64,000 bases of DNA from SCTD01 sp963784675 (GTDB lineage Bacteria; Actinomycetota; Actinomycetes; Mycobacteriales; SCTD01). The notes below the pieces were generated by a model, which had not been told where the DNA came from, did not search any database, and was given only the letters and a program-made list of their open reading frames with translations. Position 1 is the stretch's first letter. Each line of letters begins with the position of its first letter. The stretch is taken from positions 620,001 through 684,000 of the forward strand of contig CAWASE010000019.1 of NCBI GenBank assembly GCA_963784675.1. Reading direction: 5' to 3'. A program made the translations under genes and the position numbers. Positions 24,661-32,581 of the stretch are shown in pieces.

Positions 24661-26438
24661 TGCACGTCGTCGCCACCGCAGGCCACGTCGACCACGGCAA
24701 GAGCACGCTGGTCCGCGCGCTGACCGGGATGGAGCCGGACCGCTGGGCCGAGGAGCGCCGGCGGGGCATGACGATCGATCTCGGCTACGCCTGGACCGCG
24801 CTGCCGTCCGGACAGGTCCTCGGGTTCGTCGACGTGCCCGGGCACCAGCGCTTCATCGGCAACATGCTCGCCGGGCTCGGGCCGGCGCCGGCCGTGCTGT
24901 TCGTCGTCGCTGCCGACGAGGGCTGGCGACGTCAGTCCGGCGAGCACCTGGCCGCGGTCGACGCCCTGGGGCTGGAGGTCGGGCTGCTGGCCGTCACCCG
25001 CAGCGATCTCGCCGACCCCGGGCCGGCGACCGCCGAGGCCTTGGCGCACCTGCGCGGCAGCAGCCTCGGCGCCGTGCCCGCGGTGGCCGTCAGCGGCGCC
25101 ACCGGGCAGGGGCTGGACGCGCTGCGCCGCGAGCTCGACGCACTGGTGGCCCGCCTGCCGGCCCCGACGGTCGAGGCGCCTGTCCGGCTCTGGCTGGATC
25201 GCGCTTTCACCGTGCGCGGCAGCGGCACCGTGGTCACCGGCACCCTGGCCGCCGGCAGTCTGGCCGTCGGCGACGAGCTCGAGCTGCGCGGGCGCACGGT
25301 GCGGGTGCGGGGGCTGCAGAGCCTGGGCACCGCCTACGAGCGGGTGGAGGCGGTCGCGCGCGTCGCGGTGAACCTGCGCGGCGTCGAGCTCGACGAGGTG
25401 GTGCGCGGCGACGCGCTGCTGACCCCCGGCCGGTGGCGACACCCCGGCCAGCTGGACGTCCGGCTCAGCACCGATCCGCAGACGCTGCCGGCCGAGCTGG
25501 TGCTGCACGTCGGATCGACCGCTGTCGCCGCCCGGCTCCGGCCCTTGGCCGACGACACCGCCCGTCTCACGCTGGGACGTGCCCTGCCGCTGCAGGCCGG
25601 CGACCGCGCGCTGCTGCGCGACCCGGCGAGGCAGAGCGTCGCGGCGGGGGTCGTCGTGCTCGACGCCGACCCACCGCCGCTGCGCCGACGCGGGGCCGCC
25701 GTCGCCCGCGCGGCGCAGCTGACCACGGCGACCGGGCAGGTCGAGGTCGGCACCGAGGTGATGCGCCGGGGCGCCGTGACGGTGCACGACCTGGTGGCGC
25801 TGGGGGCGGACGTGAGCTCGCTGCCGCCGGAGGTGCTGCGGGTGGGGGAGTGGCTGATCGCGGCCGACACCTGGCAGGGCTGGGTGCGGCTGCTGGCAGA
25901 CGCCGTGGACGCTCGCGCCCGCCAGGACCCGCTGGACCCGGCGCTGCCGCACGAGCAGGCGCGCCAGGCCGCCGGCCTGCCCGACGTGCGGCTGCTGGCG
26001 CCGCTCGCCTCCGCCGCGGGGCTGGTCAGTGGCGACGGCCGGCTGCGGCGCGCCGGGACGACGCTCGACCTCGGCGCCGCCGAGGCGTCGGTCACGGCGC
26101 TGGAGACGCGGCTCGCCGCCGCACCGTTCGCCGCCCCGGAGGCCGACGAGCTGGTGGCGCTCCGGCTCAGCGCGCGCGAGCTGGCCGCGGCCGAGCGCGC
26201 CGGCAGGCTGCTGCGCCTGCGCGACGGCGTCGTGCTGGCGCCGTCCGCACCGGCGCTGGCGATGCGCGAGCTCGCCGGCCTGCCCCAACCGTTCACGCTC
26301 AGCCAGGCGCGCCAAGCGCTCGGGACGACGCGGCGGGTGGCCGTCCCGCTGCTGGAGCACCTGGACGGCCGAGGCTGGACGCGACGTGTGGACGGGTCGC
26401 TGCGCGAGGTCGTGCGATCCCGGCGCACGGCTGGGTAA
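24660..26438 (+). CDS. selB: Selenocysteine-specific elongation factor SelB
   Basis: 592-residue GTPase that carries Sec-tRNA(Sec) to the ribosome. G1 GHVDHGKSTL, G2 region RRGMTIDLGYAW, G3 DVPGHQRFIGNML and a G4 variant TRSDLAD are visible in the first 130 residues, followed by EF-Tu-like domains (RAFTVRGSGTVVTGTLAAGS). The C-terminal third carries winged-helix segments that in this family bind the SECIS hairpin, for example PFTLSQARQALGTTRRVAVP and LLEHLDGRGWTRRVDG. ATG 24660 overlaps the selA stop, so the two are coupled. No frame errors. Confidence 0.92.
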   Translation: MHVVATAGHVDHGKSTLVRALTGMEPDRWAEERRRGMTIDLGYAWTALPSGQVLGFVDVPGHQRFIGNMLAGLGPAPAVLFVVAADEGWRRQSGEHLAAVDALGLEVGLLAVTRSDLADPGPATAEALAHLRGSSLGAVPAVAVSGATGQGLDALRRELDALVARLPAPTVEAPVRLWLDRAFTVRGSGTVVTGTLAAGSLAVGDELELRGRTVRVRGLQSLGTAYERVEAVARVAVNLRGVELDEVVRGDALLTPGRWRHPGQLDVRLSTDPQTLPAELVLHVGSTAVAARLRPLADDTARLTLGRALPLQAGDRALLRDPARQSVAAGVVVLDADPPPLRRRGAAVARAAQLTTATGQVEVGTEVMRRGAVTVHDLVALGADVSSLPPEVLRVGEWLIAADTWQGWVRLLADAVDARARQDPLDPALPHEQARQAAGLPDVRLLAPLASAAGLVSGDGRLRRAGTTLDLGAAEASVTALETRLAAAPFAAPEADELVALRLSARELAAAERAGRLLRLRDGVVLAPSAPALAMRELAGLPQPFTLSQARQALGTTRRVAVPLLEHLDGRGWTRRVDGSLREVVRSRRTAG

Positions 26439-26469
26439 CGTCCCTCCCAGCCGACACGAGGAGAGCCCC

Positions 26470-27555
26470 ATGCCCCAGGAAGTCCGCGGAGTCGTCGCCC
26501 GAGCCAAGGGCGCGCCCGTCACCGTCGAGACCATCGTGATCCCCGACCCGGGACCGAACGAGGTGGTCGTCGCCGTGCAGGCCTGCGGGGTCTGCCACAC
26601 CGACCTGCACTACCGCGAGGGCGGTATCAACGACGAGTTCCCCTTCCTGCTGGGCCACGAAGCCGCCGGGCTCGTCGAGACCGTCGGCCCGGGCGTCACG
26701 CACGTCGCCGTCGGAGACTTCGTCGTCCTGAACTGGCGGGCGGTGTGCGGTGAGTGCCGCGCCTGCAAGCGCGGCCGCCCCTGGTACTGCTTCAACACCC
26801 ACAACGCGGCGCAGAAGATGACCCTGACCGACGGCACCGAGCTCTCGCCGGCGCTGGGTATCGGAGCCTTCGCGGACAAGACGCTCGTGCACGAGGGGCA
26901 GTGCACCAAGGTCGACCCGAGCGCCGACCCGGCCGCCGCGGGCCTGCTCGGCTGCGGCGTCATGGCCGGCTTCGGCGCCGCGGTCAACACCGCTCCGGTG
27001 CGTCAGGGCGACACGGTCGCCGTCATCGGCTGCGGCGGGGTCGGAGACGCCGCGGTCGCGGGGGCGGTCTACGCCGGGGCCCGCCAGGTCATCGCTGTCG
27101 ACACCTCTGACGAGAAGCTCGGCTGGGCCAAGGAGTTCGGTGCCACCGACACCGTCAACGCGGCGAGCGAGGACGTCGTCGCGCGGCTGCGCGAGCTGAC
27201 CGGCGGCTTCGGCCCCGACGTCGTCATCGATGCGGTCGGCCGTCCCGAGACGTTCCGGCAGGCCTTCGACGCCCGCGACCTCGCCGGCACCGTGGTGCTC
27301 GTCGGCGTCCCGAACCCGGAGATGGTGCTCGAGCTGCCGCTCATCGAGGTCTTCGGGCACGGCGGCGCCACCAAGTCCTCCTGGTACGGCGACTGCCTGC
27401 CCGAGCGCGACTTCCCGCTGCTCATCGACCTGTGGCAGCAGGGTCGGTTCGCGCTGGACCGCTTCGTCTCCGAGCGCATCTCGCTGGACGAGGTGGAGCA
27501 GGCGTTCCACAAGATGCACGAGGGCGGCGTCCTGCGCAGCGTGGTGGTCCTGTGA
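26470..27555 (+). CDS. mscR: S-(hydroxymethyl)mycothiol dehydrogenase MscR
   Basis: 361-residue zinc-dependent alcohol dehydrogenase that oxidises the mycothiol adduct of formaldehyde and reduces S-nitrosomycothiol. Catalytic zinc ligands appear in ACGVCHTDLHYREGG and LGHEAAG. The structural zinc cysteines are in VCGECRACKRGRPWYCF. The NAD-binding site is VAVIGCGGVGDAAVAGA. Length and the distinctive segments NAAQKMTLTDGTELSPALGI and SSWYGDCLPERDFPLLIDL match the mycobacterial enzyme (Rv2259). ATG 26470 has GAGGAGAGCCCC upstream. The stop overlaps the start of the MBL-fold gene, its usual partner. Confidence 0.9.
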   Translation: MPQEVRGVVARAKGAPVTVETIVIPDPGPNEVVVAVQACGVCHTDLHYREGGINDEFPFLLGHEAAGLVETVGPGVTHVAVGDFVVLNWRAVCGECRACKRGRPWYCFNTHNAAQKMTLTDGTELSPALGIGAFADKTLVHEGQCTKVDPSADPAAAGLLGCGVMAGFGAAVNTAPVRQGDTVAVIGCGGVGDAAVAGAVYAGARQVIAVDTSDEKLGWAKEFGATDTVNAASEDVVARLRELTGGFGPDVVIDAVGRPETFRQAFDARDLAGTVVLVGVPNPEMVLELPLIEVFGHGGATKSSWYGDCLPERDFPLLIDLWQQGRFALDRFVSERISLDEVEQAFHKMHEGGVLRSVVVL

Positions 27556-28184
27556 CCGGCGCCCGCATCGAGCACCTGGTCACCAGCGGCACGTTCAGCC
27601 TGGACGGGCAGACCTTCGACGTCGACAACAACGTCTGGTTGCTGGGCAACGACGACGAGGTGCTGCTCATCGACGCACCGCACGACCCGGACGCCATCGA
27701 AGCCGCCGTGGCCGGCCGGACCGTCGTCGCGATCGCGTGCACGCACGCCCATGACGACCACGTGCGCTCGGCGCCGGAGCTCGCCGAGCGGCTCAGCACC
27801 CAGGTGCTGCTGCACGCCGACGACCGGGTGCTCTGGGACCTCACGCACGCCCGGCACGAGCCCGACGGACTGCTGCGCGACGGGCAGGCGCTGGAGGTCG
27901 CGGGGACGAAGGTGCACGTCCTGCACACGCCGGGGCACGCCCCCGGCGCCGTCTGCTTCTCGGTGCCCGACCTCGGCGTCGTCTTCAGCGGCGACACGCT
28001 GTTCCAGGGCGGCCCGGGCGCCACCGGACGCAGCTACAGCGACTACCCGACGATCCTGGACTCCATCCGCACCCGGCTGTTCGCGCTGCCTCCCGAGACG
28101 CGGGTGCTGACCGGTCACGGCGACGAGACCACCGTCGCGGCGGAGGCGCCGTCCTACGACGAATGGGTGGCCCGCGGAGCCTGA
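27552..28184 (+). CDS. MBL-fold hydrolase partner of MscR
   Basis: 210-residue metallo-beta-lactamase-fold protein. Zinc ligands are in CTHAHDDHVRSAPELA (HxHxDH), HTPGHAPGAVCF, SGDTLFQGGPG and TGHGDETT. In actinobacteria this gene is paired with mscR (Rv2259-Rv2260 in M. tuberculosis), and a role in hydrolysing S-formylmycothiol to formate and mycothiol is the accepted inference. GTG 27552 overlaps the mscR stop by 4 bp, indicating coupled translation. Confidence 0.85.
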   Translation: MTGARIEHLVTSGTFSLDGQTFDVDNNVWLLGNDDEVLLIDAPHDPDAIEAAVAGRTVVAIACTHAHDDHVRSAPELAERLSTQVLLHADDRVLWDLTHARHEPDGLLRDGQALEVAGTKVHVLHTPGHAPGAVCFSVPDLGVVFSGDTLFQGGPGATGRSYSDYPTILDSIRTRLFALPPETRVLTGHGDETTVAAEAPSYDEWVARGA

Positions 28185-28247
28185 ACGTCACGTGCGCGCA
28201 ACGGCGACGTGACCGCGACCCGGCAGCCTGAGCTCCGGGAGGTGGTC

Positions 28248-28445
28248 ATGAACAGCTGGCGTGCGGTCTGTCCGGTCGCGCGGCTCCCACCGGGTCGCGA
28301 CCTCACGGTGCTGCTGGACGGCCGACGCATCGTCGTGCGCCGGGTCGACGGCGGCGAGGTGGTGGCGCACAGCGACGAGGGTCGGCGACACCTGGTGCGG
28401 GTACGCGAGGACCAGGTCGAGGTCTGTCTCGCACAGGCAGCGTGA
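28248..28445 (+). CDS. Small NirD/Rieske-like protein without cluster ligands
   Basis: 65-residue protein beginning MNSWRAVCPVARLPPGRDLT. The WxxVCPVxxLPPG opening and the following short strands resemble the start of Rieske-type NirD subunits. The chain ends before any CxH/CxxH cluster motifs, so it cannot hold a [2Fe-2S] centre. ATG 28248 is chosen because GGGAGG lies 5-6 bp upstream; a GTG 39 bp earlier gives a longer form. It lies 63 bp after the MBL-fold gene and 28 bp before moaA. Function unknown. Confidence 0.5.
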   Translation: MNSWRAVCPVARLPPGRDLTVLLDGRRIVVRRVDGGEVVAHSDEGRRHLVRVREDQVEVCLAQAA

Positions 28446-28473
28446 GGGCGGGCCCCGGACGTACAGTCCAGTG

Positions 28474-29457
28474 ATGCGCGCACCGCTGGTCGACGGCTTC
28501 GGACGGGTCCACACCGACCTGCGCCTGTCGCTGACCGACCGCTGCAACCTGCGCTGCACCTACTGCATGCCGGCCGAGGGGCTCGACTGGCTGCCTACGC
28601 CCGAGCTGCTCACCGACGACGAGCTGGTACGGCTGGTCGGGGTGTTCGCCGAGCTCGGCATCCGCACGGTCCGGCTCACCGGCGGCGAGCCGCTGCTGCG
28701 GCGCGGCCTCCCGGGGCTCGTCCAGCGGCTGGCGGGGCTGGACCTGACGCTCTCGCTCACGACCAACGGCCTCGGTCTGCAGCGGCAGGCCCAGGCGCTG
28801 CGCGACGCCGGCCTGCGCCGGGTCAACGTCAGCCTCGACTCGCTGCGACGCGAGCGCTTCGCCGAGCTCACCCGCCGAGACCGCCTGCCCGACGTGCTCG
28901 CCGGCCTGGCGGCCGCCAAGGCCGCGGGCCTGGAACCGGTCAAGGTCAACACCGTCCTCATGCGCGGGGTCAACGACGACGAGGCCGGCGAGCTGCTCGA
29001 CTGGGCTCTCGAGCACGGCTACGCGCTGCGCTTCATCGAGCAGATGCCGCTGGATCCCCAGCACGGCTGGGACCGCGGCACGATGGTCGACGCCGACGAG
29101 ATCCTGCAGGTGCTGGGGCGCTCGCACACGCTCACGCCCGTCGAGCAGCGCGGCAGCGCGCCGGCCGAGGAGTTCCTCGTCGACGGCGGCCCCGCCACCG
29201 TCGGCGTCGTCGGATCGGTGACGCGACCGTTCTGCGCGGCCTGCGACCGGCTGCGGCTCACCGCGGACGGACAGGTGCGCAACTGCCTGTTCGCCCGCGA
29301 GGAGTCCGACCTGCGGGCCCCGCTGCGCGCCGGGGCCTCCGACGACGAGCTCGCCGAGCACCTGCGGAGGGCGGTGGCGGGCAAGAAGAAGGGTCACGGC
29401 ATCGGCGACGTCGGCTTCGTGCAGCCGGACCGTCCGATGTCGGCCATCGGCGGCTAG
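28474..29457 (+). CDS. moaA: GTP 3',8-cyclase MoaA (molybdenum cofactor synthesis)
   Basis: 327-residue radical SAM enzyme, first step of molybdopterin synthesis. The SAM cluster motif is DRCNLRCTYCMPAEGL (CxxxCxxC). The second cluster near the C-terminus is FCAACDRLRLTADGQVRNC. The essential C-terminal double glycine is present (MSAIGG). Also visible are VRLTGGEPLLRRGLP, SLTTNGLGL and NVSLDSLRRERF. ATG 28474 gives the family's start. Molybdenum (or tungsten) cofactor would be needed by a selenocysteine formate dehydrogenase, which fits the selA-selB neighbourhood. Confidence 0.93.
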   Translation: MRAPLVDGFGRVHTDLRLSLTDRCNLRCTYCMPAEGLDWLPTPELLTDDELVRLVGVFAELGIRTVRLTGGEPLLRRGLPGLVQRLAGLDLTLSLTTNGLGLQRQAQALRDAGLRRVNVSLDSLRRERFAELTRRDRLPDVLAGLAAAKAAGLEPVKVNTVLMRGVNDDEAGELLDWALEHGYALRFIEQMPLDPQHGWDRGTMVDADEILQVLGRSHTLTPVEQRGSAPAEEFLVDGGPATVGVVGSVTRPFCAACDRLRLTADGQVRNCLFAREESDLRAPLRAGASDDELAEHLRRAVAGKKKGHGIGDVGFVQPDRPMSAIGG

Positions 29458-29519
29458 CGACAGCACCGACGGCATCTCGCAGGGGGCACATCGCGAGGGC
29501 TCAGCGCGTTGCACCCGTC

Positions 29520-29894
29520 ATGGAGGAGAACCGCGCCCGGCGCGTCAGCGACACCCTGCGATCGCTCGGCGTCCCGGCGACGCTGAAGAAGGCCGGGGTC
29601 TACCAGTTCGGCATCGTCGTCACGCTGCCCGACGGGCGTGAGGCGATCTGGGACGCCGACGGCACCGCCGGTCTGGAGGCGACCGTGATGGCCGACGGCA
29701 TGCTCCGCGGGTTCGTCCCGCAGATCGAGGGGTCGGAAGACTTCACCGACGAGCAGGTCGTCGACGCGATCCGGCGCACCGACTACGACCGGCCGATCGG
29801 ACGCCAGCGGGAGACGGCGCCGGCCGCGGCGGCCCCGTTGCCGCCGACCGGCGGCGTGTTCAAACGGTTCGTCGACGGCTTCCGCTACCGCTGA
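29520..29894 (+). CDS. Hypothetical protein, 124 residues
   Basis: Unrecognised soluble protein. The first 95 residues look like a compact alpha/beta domain: SDTLRSLGVPATLKKAGVYQ, FGIVVTLPDGREAIWDADGT, FVPQIEGSEDFTDEQVVDAI. A short Ala/Pro linker and the basic end GGVFKRFVDGFRYR follow. ATG 29520 is the only reasonable start; no strong ribosome site is seen. It faces the convergent M23 peptidase gene. Confidence 0.55.
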   Translation: MEENRARRVSDTLRSLGVPATLKKAGVYQFGIVVTLPDGREAIWDADGTAGLEATVMADGMLRGFVPQIEGSEDFTDEQVVDAIRRTDYDRPIGRQRETAPAAAAPLPPTGGVFKRFVDGFRYR

Positions 29895-29898
29895 CGAC

Positions 29899-29919
29899 AC
29901 GGACCGGCGCGCGGGCCGT
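29899..29919. terminator. Possible bidirectional terminator hairpin
   Basis: ACGGACC and GGGCCGT pair with one mismatch around GGCGCGC, between the convergent genes ending at 29894 and 29919. No T run follows. The call is weak. Confidence 0.25.
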
Positions 29920-30671
29920 CAACGGCACAGGCGACGCAGGAACGTGTAGGGGTCGGCCGCGGCGCCGCCCCCCGGGTGCCGCTCGAAGTGCACGTGCGCC
30001 GGGCCCCCGCTGGCGTTGCCGGACGTGCCGACCTTGGCGATCAGGTCGCCGGCCTGCACCCGCTCGCCGTCGCGGGTCAGGTTCTGGGAGTTGTGGGCGT
30101 AGAAGTACGTGTCGCCGTTGCTGGCGCGCAGGTACAGCGAGATGCCGCCGTTGCCGCTGTAGGTCGTGTCGACGACCCCGTCGGCGGCCGCGTACACCGG
30201 TGAGCCGTACGGAGCCAGCATGTCGGTGCCCTGGTGGCGGCGCCCGCCGGACCGCCGCTCGCCCCAGGTGTCGGTGAAGCTCGCCGCCGGCACCGGGCAG
30301 GCGCCGCTGCGGGACAGCCGCAAGGCAGCCTCCGGCGCGGCCTTGAGGGACGGCTTCGGCAGCGGCTTCGGCGACGCTGACGGCGGCGCAGGAGGCGGCG
30401 GGGGCGGCGCCGGCGACGGCGAGGGTGACGGGCTCGGCGAAGGGGAGACGGCCGGGAAGATGCGCTCGCGCGACCGGGACGCACGGGGCGGGTCGGCCTC
30501 CGGGAGCACGACGAGCGGACGCGCGACGACGGCGTCGGCGGCGCGCAGGTCGGTCGTGGTCGCCTGCGCAGGCACCACGGCCAGACCGGTCAGGCCCAGG
30601 GCGCCGACGCCGAGCAGCAGCGCGGGAAGGACCGGGCTGGGCCGTGCTCGGCGGCGGGGGACGTCGAGCAA
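29919..30671 (-). CDS. Secreted M23-family peptidase
   Basis: About 250-residue exported peptidoglycan peptidase-like protein. A signal segment (LPALLLGVGALGLTGLAVVP) is followed by a Ser/Pro-repeat linker and a C-terminal LytM/M23 domain. The domain shows HQGTDMLAPYGSPVYAAADG (HxxxD), YAHNSQNLTRDGERVQAGD and PAHVHFERHPGG (HxH), so all zinc and catalytic histidines are present. TTG 30671 has GGAGG 10 bp upstream and places the signal peptide at the very N-terminus. GTG 30701 is an in-frame alternative with a longer leader. Likely role: cell-wall cleavage or, as in many actinobacteria, envelope remodelling. Confidence 0.75.
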   Translation of the reverse strand: MLDVPRRRARPSPVLPALLLGVGALGLTGLAVVPAQATTTDLRAADAVVARPLVVLPEADPPRASRSRERIFPAVSPSPSPSPSPSPAPPPPPPAPPSASPKPLPKPSLKAAPEAALRLSRSGACPVPAASFTDTWGERRSGGRRHQGTDMLAPYGSPVYAAADGVVDTTYSGNGGISLYLRASNGDTYFYAHNSQNLTRDGERVQAGDLIAKVGTSGNASGGPAHVHFERHPGGGAAADPYTFLRRLCR

Positions 30672-30740
30672 GGAACACCAACCTCCAGCCGGGACGGGCA
30701 CGCCGGGACGTCCCGCGGCCGCACCCGACCGTAGCGGAGA

Positions 30741-31808
30741 TCAGTCGCGTCCACAGAGGGTCCGGACGGCCGCGGCGATCTCCTGCGGGCTGAGCGTGAG
30801 CGTGGCATCACCGATCGTGAGCTCGACCCGCACGCCCTCGACGCCCGCACCCGGCGTGGCGTCCGCCCACGTCCACAGCCCCTGCCCGGCCAGGTGCCGC
30901 ACGCCCCGGTCGAAGCCCGCGCGGTCGACCTCCAGCAGCAGGTGCAGCATCGGGGTCTGCGGAGGGTCGGGCAGCACGGTGACCCCCGGCTGCTCGCGCA
31001 GCGCGTCGGCGATCGCACGCGCGTGCGCCAGGTAGGCAGGCATGAGAGGCAGCCGCGTGCGCAGGCACGACAGCGCCGAGGCCGCCGACGGCCACATCCC
31101 GAACAGGGTGCCGCCCATCCGGGACCGCCCCTCGCGCACCTGCGCCACGACGTCGGACGGACCGGTGACGCAGCAGCCGGCCAGCGCCCCCAGGCCCTTG
31201 TAGAACGAGACGTAGCTGGTGTCGAACAGGGCAGCGATCTCGGCCGGGGGGCGGTCATAGCCGGCGCTGGCCTCCCACAGCCTCGCGCCGTCCAGGTGGA
31301 CGGCCGCCCCGTGCTCGCGCGCCCACGCGGTCTGGGCGACCAGGTCGTCCCAGGCGGGCAGGGCGCCGCCCAGGTCACGCTGCGGCAGCTCCAGCAGCAG
31401 GGCCGCAGCCGGCTCGGCGACCCGCTGGAGGTCGGCCAGGCTCAGCAGCGCGTCGGGGCTGCCGACGGGGCGCCCGATCAGCGCCTGCAACCGCTCCAGG
31501 GCCTGGCCCTCGTGCTCGCGCAGGTGGCACCTCGGGTGGAAGAGCACCGTGCGCCTGCCGCGTCGTTCGGCGTGGACCCGCAGGACCAGCTGTTGCGCCA
31601 TCGTCCCGCTGGGCAGGTGGACGGCGGCCGGTGCCCCCAGCAGCCCGGCCACCTCCGCCTCGAGCTCGGCGACGACGCCGCCGTCGCCGTACCGGTCGAC
31701 AGCGGTGCCGGGATCGATCGTCGCCAGCAGGTCCGCGGCCCGCACGGGACCGTGCCCGGACAGGGCGCGGTCGCAGCGGTCCCGCAGGGCGGTCAGCTCA
31801 GGATCCAT
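30741..31808 (-). CDS. Threonine aldolase-like PLP enzyme
   Basis: 355-residue fold-type I PLP enzyme of the beta-eliminating lyase/low-specificity threonine aldolase group. Visible: DRYGDGGVVAELEAEVAGLL, VHLPSGTMAQQLVLRVHAER, EHGAAVHLDGARLWEASAGY and the Schiff-base lysine in SFYKGLGALAG. The N-terminal part differs from standard threonine aldolases (MDPELTALRDRCDRALSGHG), so substrate preference is uncertain. ATG 31808 has GAGAGG upstream. It is on the same strand as, and 45 bp downstream of, the TetR gene; co-transcription is possible. Confidence 0.7.
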   Translation of the reverse strand: MDPELTALRDRCDRALSGHGPVRAADLLATIDPGTAVDRYGDGGVVAELEAEVAGLLGAPAAVHLPSGTMAQQLVLRVHAERRGRRTVLFHPRCHLREHEGQALERLQALIGRPVGSPDALLSLADLQRVAEPAAALLLELPQRDLGGALPAWDDLVAQTAWAREHGAAVHLDGARLWEASAGYDRPPAEIAALFDTSYVSFYKGLGALAGCCVTGPSDVVAQVREGRSRMGGTLFGMWPSAASALSCLRTRLPLMPAYLAHARAIADALREQPGVTVLPDPPQTPMLHLLLEVDRAGFDRGVRHLAGQGLWTWADATPGAGVEGVRVELTIGDATLTLSPQEIAAAVRTLCGRD

Positions 31809-31853
31809 GGACCTCTCCTCGTGCGGTGCGTGAGCGCTCGATCGAGGGCTCGG

Positions 31854-32483
31854 TCAGCGGGCGTGCCAGCACCGCATCGCGGCGTCGAGCTCGTCGAGGT
31901 CCAGGCCCGGCTCCGGCAGCGGCGCGTCGCTGCGCAGCCCGAGCAGCAACAGCTCGAGATAGCGACGGTAGAGCGCAGGGGAGTGCTCGCGGGAGACGTC
32001 GATGGCGGTGCCGACCATGATGTTGATGAGCGGGATGTCGCTGGCGGTGATGTCGGCGCGGACGACCCCGGCCGCCCGCGCCCGCTCGACCAGCTCTGCG
32101 ACCGCCGGCGCCAGGCCCTTGCGAGCCTCGTCGACCCGAAGGTGCGCGCGGGAGTGGGCGAACAACAGCTGCTTGAGGCCGCGGTCGGCCAGCTGCATCG
32201 CCAGGGCCCGGTCCAGGTAGCCGCGCAGCCCCAACCACGGGTCGGGCTCCTGCAGGCACTCGTGCGCCATCGCGACCATGGCGGTCACCCGGTCCACCAG
32301 CAGGTCGTCGACGAGGGCGTCCTTGTTGGCGAAGTTGCGGTAGGCCGTGGCGACCCCGACCCCGGCGGCCCTGGCGACGTCGTCCAGCGTCACGTCCAGC
32401 CCCTGCTCGGCGAAGACCTGCCGAGCCGCGCAGAGGAGCTTCTCGCGGTTGGCGGCAGCGTCGCGACGCAACGGAGGTGTCAT
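31854..32483 (-). CDS. TetR-family transcriptional regulator
   Basis: 209-residue repressor. The N-terminal helix-turn-helix is LLCAARQVFAEQGLDVTLDD followed by VARAAGVGVATAYRNFANKD. The C-terminal ligand domain shows LKQLLFAHSRAHLRVDEARK and INIMVGTAIDVSREHSPALY, as in regulators of drug exporters. ATG 32483 has GGGAG 6 bp upstream; the start codon itself lies inside a perfect 14-bp palindrome. It is divergent from a DHA2-type exporter, so local repression of that transporter and autoregulation are expected. Confidence 0.85.
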   Translation of the reverse strand: MTPPLRRDAAANREKLLCAARQVFAEQGLDVTLDDVARAAGVGVATAYRNFANKDALVDDLLVDRVTAMVAMAHECLQEPDPWLGLRGYLDRALAMQLADRGLKQLLFAHSRAHLRVDEARKGLAPAVAELVERARAAGVVRADITASDIPLINIMVGTAIDVSREHSPALYRRYLELLLLGLRSDAPLPEPGLDLDELDAAMRCWHAR

Positions 32484-32490
32484 ATGACAC
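32477..32490. promoter_or_regulatory. Perfect 14-bp palindrome over the tetR start codon
   Basis: GTGTCATATGACAC is its own reverse complement and spans the initiation codon of the TetR gene. It lies 92 bp upstream of the exporter start. A TetR dimer bound here would block its own translation start region and transcription. It could also arise by chance, so function is inferred. Confidence 0.45.
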
Positions 32491-32500
32491 TCCCGCAACA

Positions 32501-32521
32501 AGTGGAGCAGGCCTCTCCACT
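32501..32521. promoter_or_regulatory. Inverted repeat in the tetR-exporter spacer, likely TetR operator
   Basis: Arms AGTGGAG (32501-32507) and CTCCACT (32515-32521) are perfect inverted repeats around CAGGCCT, which is itself nearly symmetric. It sits in the 98-bp divergent spacer 18 bp from the tetR start and 60 bp from the exporter start, the usual place for a TetR operator. Confidence 0.6.
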
Positions 32522-32581
32522 CGTGCTAGCGTCCGCCACAAGCGGAGACTCTACCTCCGACTCAGCGCTCCAGGGGGACGC

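Noticed and set aside
28474..29457. moaA as part of a complete molybdopterin operon
   Set aside because: No other moa, moe or mob gene is present in the window.
29465..29500. CTCGC/GCGAG hairpin after moaA
   Set aside because: Five-base stem with a long loop and no T run; too weak to call a terminator.
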